Source of the DNA: Pseudomonadales bacterium
Lineage (GTDB): Bacteria; Pseudomonadota; Gammaproteobacteria; Pseudomonadales; Pseudohongiellaceae
Direction of reading: 5' to 3'
Assembly (NCBI GenBank): GCA_022360535.1
Contig: JAKSCP010000280.1
Span: forward strand, 1-11,967
Length of the DNA: 11,967 nucleotides
Both the position numbers and the translations under genes were made by a program. Positions 7,591-11,967 of this stretch are shown here, one piece after another; within the stretch, counting starts at the first letter, position 1, and every line of letters starts with the position of its first letter. A model generated the notes under the pieces. That model was not told the DNA's origin. It did not search any database and worked only from the letters and a program-made list of their open reading frames with translations.

Positions 7591-7998
7591 ATGTTGCAAA
7601 TAAAAAAGAGCGTGCATGCATTGGTGGAAGAAGCCGAAGCCAAGGTCACTACATTGACGCCACAGGAAGTGGATGCTCGCAGCGGCGAAGAAGGGGTACT
7701 GCTAATTGATCTGCGGGATATTCGAGAGTTACAAAGGGACGGCACAATTGCGGGTGCCTTGCATGTGCCCCGGGGTATGTTGGAATTTTGGATTGACCCG
7801 GAGAGCACGTACTACCGCAAGGAATTCGACAGCGCGGACTCTGTGATTCTTTACTGCAACAAAGGGGCGCGCTCAGCGCTGGCGGCGCAGTCCCTGCAAG
7901 CTATGGGAATCGAAGCGGTAGCCCACATGGCAGGCGGCTTTGAACGCTGGCAGTCAGATATTGGTCGGGTAGAGCCGCTGCCAGAACGGCGCAAATAA
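7591..7998 (+). CDS. single-domain rhodanese-like sulfurtransferase
   Basis: A 135-residue cytoplasmic protein with no signal peptide. The rhodanese fold is marked by LLIDLRDIRELQRDGTIAGA (the D-x-R-x-xx-E motif), then HVPRGMLEFW, the active-site loop C89-N-K-G-A-R-S at the end of VILYCNKGARSALAA, and the closing MAGGFERW. The cysteine would carry a persulfide in sulfur transfer (thiosulfate or another donor), and the CxxGxR loop fits single-domain thiosulfate-type rhodaneses. The open frame extends to a TTG at 7534, but the ATG at 7591 is preferred. It is preceded by AGGA 10 bases upstream, and the domain starts soon after. The gene stands alone: divergent from the membrane operon and 123 bp from the next gene. 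Its cellular acceptor is not indicated by neighbours. Confidence 0.92.
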   Translation: MLQIKKSVHALVEEAEAKVTTLTPQEVDARSGEEGVLLIDLRDIRELQRDGTIAGALHVPRGMLEFWIDPESTYYRKEFDSADSVILYCNKGARSALAAQSLQAMGIEAVAHMAGGFERWQSDIGRVEPLPERRK

Positions 7999-8040
7999 TC
8001 CTCTCTTATCCTGAATCGGGAAGTGTCTGTTCGGGTGCGC

Positions 8041-8070
8041 TGGACGAGCCCGCAGCAGACTGGCTATGAT
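8041..8070 (+). promoter_or_regulatory. candidate promoter upstream of the VOC protein gene
   Basis: TATGAT (8065-8070, 5 of 6 to the -10 consensus) has a weak -35 candidate TGGACG (8041-8046) 18 bases upstream. It lies about 50 bp before the ATG at 8122, within the 123-bp gap that follows the rhodanese gene. No clear terminator is seen in that gap, only a short GCCT/AGGC hairpin further downstream. Confidence 0.3.
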
Positions 8071-8121
8071 GCTCTCCCGTACCGAATTCGGGCCTCAAGG
8101 CTGACATCATGGTGATTAGTC

Positions 8122-9204
8122 ATGCGAAGATTCCGCTCTATAAAAACAATAAACAAACTCCCTGACTCGCCAGTTTCATATTTTCGAGATCGTCGCCGGT
8201 TTCTCCAGTCCTTACCCATGCTGGCGCTCGCGCCAGCGGCACTGGCACAGAATAGAAACCCGGTAGCCGTGCGTAAGCTTCATTCCTTCGACATTAAAGT
8301 GAGTGATGTTGCGCGCTCAGTGAAGTTCTATCAGGATTTGTTCGGAGCACCGGTGCAGGCTCGACGTAACGGCAGCATCTATCTGCGGGTTGGAGAAGGC
8401 CCGCATTTTTTCTCTATCTCCCAGGCGGCACCGGGGGAGTCAACGGGCTTTAGCCATATCGGGCTTAGCGTGGCAGATTTCGATGTGGAGATGATCCGCA
8501 CTCAACTGGCGGCGGCTGGTATTCGGGCTACTGCGGCGCCAGGGCCTGGCGAAAACGGCCTGGACCTCGCTTCCCGCTCCTGGGTGATCAACCACAACGA
8601 GACTGCTGAGCTGTTCTTCGCTGACATCGAAGGTTTGGTTTACCACCTGACCAGTGAACAGTATTGCGGTGGCAGCGGACCTGAAGGCGACCTTTGCGCG
8701 GTAGTAGAGTCTCCTGTCAGTGAAGGGATGTTTCAGTTAATCGACTACAGCCATTTCACTAATTTCGTTGCTAACCGGGGTCGGGCCAATACGTTTTACA
8801 CCTCCACCTTTGGTAAACGCTTCCAGGCTTACCAGGGTCCGGCTGCACCTGTGATTGGAGTAGGGGATGGTCTGCAGTTTTTGATGTACGTAGGGGGCGA
8901 TGCACAAGGTGCTCCGACCGAACCTGGTAGCATTAATCATGTGTGCTTCAGCGTGGAGACTTTTGATGTGGACAGGATTCTGGCGCAATTAACAGACTAT
9001 GGACTGACAGCGCGAGAAGACCCGGCAGACACGCAGCCTCTAATGCACTGGATCAGTATGCGTATGCCCAATCGAGGTGGTGCGCCGCAGGGGACGCCGG
9101 AGTTGTACTTTACCGATCCCGATGGCATTCGGATTCAGTTACAAGATCCGGGCTATTGCGGAGGCACAGGTTATCTTGGGGACAGTTGCCCGCCTTTAGC
9201 CTAA
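8122..9204 (+). CDS. Tat-exported protein with two VOC (glyoxalase/extradiol dioxygenase-like) modules
   Basis: A 360-residue protein. After a 20-residue polar leader, FRDRRRFLQSLPMLALAPAA (21-40) is a twin-arginine signal with cleavage near ALA-Q (42/43), so a folded, possibly metal-loaded protein is exported. Module 1 (about 52-180) starts HSFDIKVSDVARSVKFYQDL with H54, then has SHIGLSV (H112). Module 2 (about 205-345) starts YSHFTNFV (H211), then NHVCFSV (H273) and DPDGIRIQLQD. The usual glutamate of the VOC metal triad is replaced at both closing positions (H175 and Q339), so metal use may differ from classical enzymes. Each module ends in a cysteine pair with nearly the same motif, YCGGSGPEGDLC (C182/C192) and YCGGTGYLGDSC (C346/C356), probably disulfides. 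An in-frame stop at 8113 fixes 8122 as the earliest start; no clear Shine-Dalgarno is present. Substrate unknown. Confidence 0.85.
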   Translation: MRRFRSIKTINKLPDSPVSYFRDRRRFLQSLPMLALAPAALAQNRNPVAVRKLHSFDIKVSDVARSVKFYQDLFGAPVQARRNGSIYLRVGEGPHFFSISQAAPGESTGFSHIGLSVADFDVEMIRTQLAAAGIRATAAPGPGENGLDLASRSWVINHNETAELFFADIEGLVYHLTSEQYCGGSGPEGDLCAVVESPVSEGMFQLIDYSHFTNFVANRGRANTFYTSTFGKRFQAYQGPAAPVIGVGDGLQFLMYVGGDAQGAPTEPGSINHVCFSVETFDVDRILAQLTDYGLTAREDPADTQPLMHWISMRMPNRGGAPQGTPELYFTDPDGIRIQLQDPGYCGGTGYLGDSCPPLA

Positions 9205-9217
9205 TTCAGCCTAATTC
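9198..9217 (+). repeat. tandem 10-bp duplication spanning a stop codon
   Basis: AGCCTAATTC occurs twice head to tail (9198-9207 and 9208-9217). The first copy contains the TAA stop of the VOC gene. The second copy's TAATTC, with GAATTA at 9221-9226, also makes a 6-bp inverted repeat with a 3-base loop. This AT-rich hairpin is too weak to call a terminator. Confidence 0.6.
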
Positions 9218-9248
9218 GAAGAATTAAAACAGGAGCAGTAATAGAAGG

Positions 9249-10274
9249 ATGACTATGCAACATCGATATATTGGTCGCAGTGGTCTTCGAGTCTCTCCCA
9301 TCTGTATGGGTACCATGAGTTTCGGTACCTGGAGTGACAAGAGCGAATCGTTCAAGATTTTGGATACCGCTTATGAGCGGGGAATCAATTTTTACGATAC
9401 CGCCGAAGTGTATCCGGTCCCGCCCACTGCCGAGCTGGCAGGTCTCACAGAAGAAATATTCGGCCAGTGGATAAAAACCAAGCCGAGGGATGGCTTGATC
9501 ATAGCCACCAAGGTCGCCGGGGCTGCTTCGGGTTGGTTCGTGCCTCCCATTCGGGAAGGGCTAACCGCGATCGACCATCATCATATCGAACTGGCGGTGG
9601 AGGGGAGCCTGCGTCGGCTGGGTATAGATTACATCGATTTGTATCAGGTGCACTGGCCAGATACGGTGGTTCCTATTGAGGCCTCCATGGAAGCGCTGGA
9701 TCGGCTGGTTGCGGCAGGAAAGGTACGCTACCTCGGTACTTCCAATGAGAATGCCTATGGGTTAACCAAAGCCAATACCGTTGCTCACTATGAAGGTCTG
9801 GCACGGTTCGAGTCAATTCAGAACAACTTCTCGCTACTCAATCGCCGCTTCATGGATGAGTTGGCAACCGTGTGCCGACGCGAGCAGGTGTCACTGTTGC
9901 CCTACTCACCAATCGGTGGTGGCGTACTAAGCGGAAAATACAATGGCGGCGATACGCCAGCTAATTCACGTTTTGCTGACTATCAAAACGCTGCGGAACC
10001 GAGACAGCGCGTCATGGCAGAACGATTCGTTAATGAAGGCACTCTGGCCAGCACGGCACAATACATGGAGATTGCCGCTGGTGCCGGCATGTCGCCTGTC
10101 ACTCTGGCCACAGCCTGGAGTATGCAACATGACTTCGTTGCTTCAACTATCATCGGTGCCAGAACGGCTGATCAACTCGAAGAAAGTTTGGCGGCGCTAG
10201 AAGTGACTCTGGATGCGGATGTCATGGAACAATGCGAGGCGGTGCATGCGGCGATTCCTTATCCTATGGGTTAG
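9249..10274 (+). CDS. aldo/keto reductase, Tas-like
   Basis: A 341-residue NADPH-dependent oxidoreductase of the aldo/keto reductase superfamily, predicted cytoplasmic. The N-terminal strand is YIGRSGLRVSPICMGTMSFG. The catalytic tetrad is visible as D50 and Y55 (NFYDTAEVYPVPP), K88 (IIATKVAG) and H135 (LYQVHWPD). YPVPP, QVHWP and YLGTSNENAYG match the Tas/YajO-like branch, and the cofactor end shows TIIGARTADQLEESLAAL. Length is typical for the family. Two ATGs are possible, 9249 and 9255; AAGG at 9245-9248 is well spaced (6 bases) for 9255, so the true protein may be two residues shorter. It would reduce an aldehyde or ketone, or oxidise an alcohol; the substrate is not evident. Its last 29 bp overlap the following gene, and it likely opens the four-gene run that ends at the window edge. 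Confidence 0.93.
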   Translation: MTMQHRYIGRSGLRVSPICMGTMSFGTWSDKSESFKILDTAYERGINFYDTAEVYPVPPTAELAGLTEEIFGQWIKTKPRDGLIIATKVAGAASGWFVPPIREGLTAIDHHHIELAVEGSLRRLGIDYIDLYQVHWPDTVVPIEASMEALDRLVAAGKVRYLGTSNENAYGLTKANTVAHYEGLARFESIQNNFSLLNRRFMDELATVCRREQVSLLPYSPIGGGVLSGKYNGGDTPANSRFADYQNAAEPRQRVMAERFVNEGTLASTAQYMEIAAGAGMSPVTLATAWSMQHDFVASTIIGARTADQLEESLAALEVTLDADVMEQCEAVHAAIPYPMG

Positions 10275-11052
10275 TGTCTGGCTCAGTATCGACCTTAACG
10301 CCCAGTCGGTTTATATCAGTCATTGTCTGCAACAATGTCCGGATGTATCGAATTCCCAAAATGAAGTCATAGTGCGTCATCTGTATGCGGCTGCTATCGA
10401 TGGCGACAGTGGCTTGGCAGAGTGGGTAGCTTATCGAGTTCTCAGCGATTCTGTTGGCGTGGCTTCGCTCTTGCCAAGGTGGTGGCAGGAGGACGCTCTG
10501 TCTGAAACCGCAACCGGATTGGAAGCTGAGATTGAGTCGCCGGGAATCCTGCAGCCAGACTTGAGCGATGCTCAGGATAGCGAGTATCGGCAGACCGAGT
10601 TTAGTCTTACTACCGATGAGCGCGGTCGGCTGACCCCAATGACGAGTTTTGCCGGTACGCCTTATTGGGATGAGTTAAATAACTTAAGCAATATGTCGCC
10701 CTTACCGGCTGCGTTACGACTGGGTAGTTGGTCGCGGCTGGATATGGCGATAAATGAGCTTGCTGCAAAGGCTGGAGAGCTGCATGTAGTTAGCGGGCCT
10801 CTGTACAGTTTTTCCTCTGGTGCAATCGGGAATGACTCACTGCAAACACCGAGCAGTTATTTTAAAGTAGTGACCGATGGTGAATCAGTTGCTGCCTTTG
10901 TGTTTGCCCGAGAGCTGCCTCCCCATGTTCACCATTGCGACCAGGTAAGTTCGCTGGAAGCTATAGAGAGTCAGTTAGATCGCCAATTACTGCCAGCAAT
11001 GACCAACTTGCGAGAAGGGGAATGGTTTAAGCAGTTGGGTTGCGATCGTTAA
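10246..11052 (+). CDS. NUC1/Serratia-nuclease-family exported protein with degenerate active site (probable pseudoenzyme)
   Basis: A 268-residue protein with a Sec signal peptide (MRRFLILWVSVWLSIDLNA, cleavage near 19). It matches DNA/RNA non-specific endonucleases of the Serratia type: HCLQQCP near the N-terminus, VIVRHLYAAA, LAEWVAYRV, PRWWQEDAL, ERGRLTP, NLSNMSP, LHVVSGPLY, SSYFKVV and a C-terminal cysteine (LGCDR). From the DRGH region through the second metal motif it aligns to Serratia nuclease without gaps. By that alignment Arg57 (R78), Arg87 (R126) and Asn110 (N149) are kept. His89, the general base, is R128; Asn119, the Mg ligand, is R158; Glu127 is D166; Arg131 is N170. Hydrolysis by the known mechanism seems unlikely. 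The start at 10246 has GAGG 6 bases upstream and begins directly with the signal peptide; an upstream ATG at 10213 would bury it. It overlaps the reductase gene by 29 bp. Confidence 0.85.
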   Translation: MRRFLILWVSVWLSIDLNAQSVYISHCLQQCPDVSNSQNEVIVRHLYAAAIDGDSGLAEWVAYRVLSDSVGVASLLPRWWQEDALSETATGLEAEIESPGILQPDLSDAQDSEYRQTEFSLTTDERGRLTPMTSFAGTPYWDELNNLSNMSPLPAALRLGSWSRLDMAINELAAKAGELHVVSGPLYSFSSGAIGNDSLQTPSSYFKVVTDGESVAAFVFARELPPHVHHCDQVSSLEAIESQLDRQLLPAMTNLREGEWFKQLGCDR

Positions 11053-11073
11053 TTCGAAAAGGATAGAAGTTAA

Positions 11074-11772
11074 ATGTCTTACATATTCCAACCGGAAGCC
11101 ATTCCATCAGTGCCAATAGCTGGTAGTGATCAGGTTTTCCCCGTGCGCCGCATTTATTGCGTGGGTCAAAACTATGGTGATCACGTACGGGAAATGGGAG
11201 GGGATCCGAAACAGAATCCTCCCGTATTTTTCAGCAAGCCAGCCAACGCCGTAGTCACCAACAATCAAGCTGTGCGTTATCCATCTGCCACTGACAACCT
11301 GCATTACGAGGCAGAACTGGTGGTAGCTCTGGGGTCTGGAGGCGGCAACATTGATGCAGCCCAGGCGCTGGACTGCGTATTCGGGTACGCCATCGGTATC
11401 GACTTTACGCGGCGCGACCTGCAGGCCGCTGCCAAGCAGAGTGGTAAGCCCTGGGATGCAGCGAAAGGCTTCGATGAATCGGCGCCACTGTCAGCCATAG
11501 CGCCCGCTGATCATATTGATCCTCAGAGTGGTCGCATCTGGTTAAGTGTGAATGGAGAGGTTCGTCAGGATGCAGATTTGTCTGACATGATTTGGTCAGT
11601 GCCAGAAATCATCGCACAACTGTCTACTCTCTATACATTGAAAGCAGGGGACCTCATTTTCACAGGCACCCCAGCCGGTGTTTCGGCTGTGATACCTGGA
11701 GACCGCATCAAGGCTGGAATCGCCGATGTGGGTGAGATTGAATTCGAATTGATTGCTGCGGACAACTCTTGA
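11074..11772 (+). CDS. fumarylacetoacetate hydrolase family protein, fumarylpyruvate hydrolase-like
   Basis: A 232-residue cytoplasmic enzyme of the FAH superfamily in its short single-domain form. RIYCVGQNYGDHVREMGGDP (26-45), then VFFSKPANAVV (51-61) and HYEAELVVAL (77-86), are the typical N-terminal block. E79, E81 and D110 (GYAIGIDFTRRDLQ) are the expected divalent-metal ligands, with K131 (AAKGFD) and the TGTPAGV loop (198-204) nearby. This group cleaves carbon-carbon bonds of acylpyruvates or beta-diketones. The closest recognisable pattern is fumarylpyruvate hydrolase of the gentisate route, but FAH proteins are often misassigned by similarity and no other gentisate gene is in view. 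It starts 21 bp after the nuclease-like gene, with AAGGA about 10 bases before the ATG. Its stop overlaps the next start. Confidence 0.9.
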   Translation: MSYIFQPEAIPSVPIAGSDQVFPVRRIYCVGQNYGDHVREMGGDPKQNPPVFFSKPANAVVTNNQAVRYPSATDNLHYEAELVVALGSGGGNIDAAQALDCVFGYAIGIDFTRRDLQAAAKQSGKPWDAAKGFDESAPLSAIAPADHIDPQSGRIWLSVNGEVRQDADLSDMIWSVPEIIAQLSTLYTLKAGDLIFTGTPAGVSAVIPGDRIKAGIADVGEIEFELIAADNS

Positions 11773-11967
11773 CCAACGATCAGGCCACACTACTTCTCCT
11801 GTTAGTCATACTTCTGTTCCTATTGATCTGGGGCAGGATTCGCTACGACATCGTATCTCTGGCTGCTCTGTTTACCGCCAGTGTTCTGGGTCTGGTTCCT
11901 CTGGAAGACATTTTTACGGGCTTTGGCAATCCGGCCACAATCACTGTCGTGTTGGTGTTAATAGTGA
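11769..11967 (+). CDS. SLC13-type membrane permease, N-terminal part (cut by the window end)
   Basis: An open frame runs from a TTG at 11769 to the last base, giving 66 residues with no stop in view. The translation begins MTNDQATLLLLLVILLFLLI, a first membrane span, then WGRIRYDIVSLAALFTASVL and GLVPLEDIFTGFGNPATITV. The R-x-R-x-D start of the second segment and the FxGFGNPATITV loop are typical of SLC13/ArsB-type anion permeases that carry TrkA-C domains. The TTG start overlaps the stop of the preceding gene in the four bases TTGA (11769-11772), indicating translational coupling. A dicarboxylate, sulfate or other anion is the likely substrate. The remainder, including any TrkA-C domains, lies outside the window. 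Confidence 0.82.
   Translation, partial: MTNDQATLLLLLVILLFLLIWGRIRYDIVSLAALFTASVLGLVPLEDIFTGFGNPATITVVLVLIV

Noticed and set aside
7473..7808. 111-residue minus-strand open frame over the rhodanese and its upstream region
   Set aside because: It overlaps a well-supported domain gene and has no recognisable motif; it is rich in Ser/Arg/Cys like a shadow frame.
7999..8121. Terminator or small RNA after the rhodanese gene
   Set aside because: Only short imperfect pairings (such as GCCT-CA-AGGC) and no T-run; not enough to call.
10213..10245. Earlier ATG for the nuclease-like protein
   Set aside because: It would place 11 extra residues before a complete signal peptide; the ATG at 10246 has GAGG at a 6-base spacing.
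1..11967. Defence island, prophage, integron or CRISPR content
   Set aside because: No nuclease-helicase pair, integrase, transposase, spaced repeats or toxin-antitoxin pair was found. The nuclease-like gene alone does not support a defence system.

Overview
The window looks like a piece of chromosome from a free-living Gram-negative bacterium, probably a marine-type gammaproteobacterium. That is inferred from moderate GC, Sec and Tat signal peptides, a TAXI-type TRAP transporter and a Serratia-nuclease-like protein; no taxonomic marker gene is present. I see no rRNA, tRNA, CRISPR array, insertion sequence, integrase or phage gene. Coding density is high. The longest stretch without a gene is the divergent region at 7327-7590 (264 bp), so no gap exceeds 300 bp.

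Left part (1-5463, + strand): the 3' part of an ECF42-like sigma factor, then a TAXI solute-binding protein and a fused TRAP permease 14 bp apart (a complete secondary uptake system), then an exported NHL beta-propeller protein resembling peptidyl-hydroxyglycine amidating lyase. Middle (5468-7326, - strand): three compact membrane-associated genes read as one operon: a 2-TM protein, a membrane-anchored protein with a DxDxDG calcium-type loop, and a DUF2157-like multi-spanning protein. This operon converges on the propeller gene with only 4 bp between stop codons.

Right part (7591-11967, + strand): a single-domain rhodanese, a Tat-exported protein with two VOC modules, then a tight run of aldo/keto reductase, NUC1/Serratia-nuclease-like protein, fumarylacetoacetate-hydrolase-family enzyme and the start of an SLC13-type permease. 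The last four are joined by a 29-bp overlap, a 21-bp gap and a 4-bp overlap, so they are probably cotranscribed.

The window is mostly ordinary housekeeping/accessory metabolism. The most notable item is the nuclease-like protein at 10246-11052. It aligns without gaps to the Serratia nuclease active-site region, yet has lost the catalytic His, the Mg-binding Asn and two further active-site residues, and it sits in a metabolic operon. Second are the unexplained three-gene membrane operon and the repeated C-x9-C tail closing each VOC module. I found no convincing wholly new defence or mobile system.
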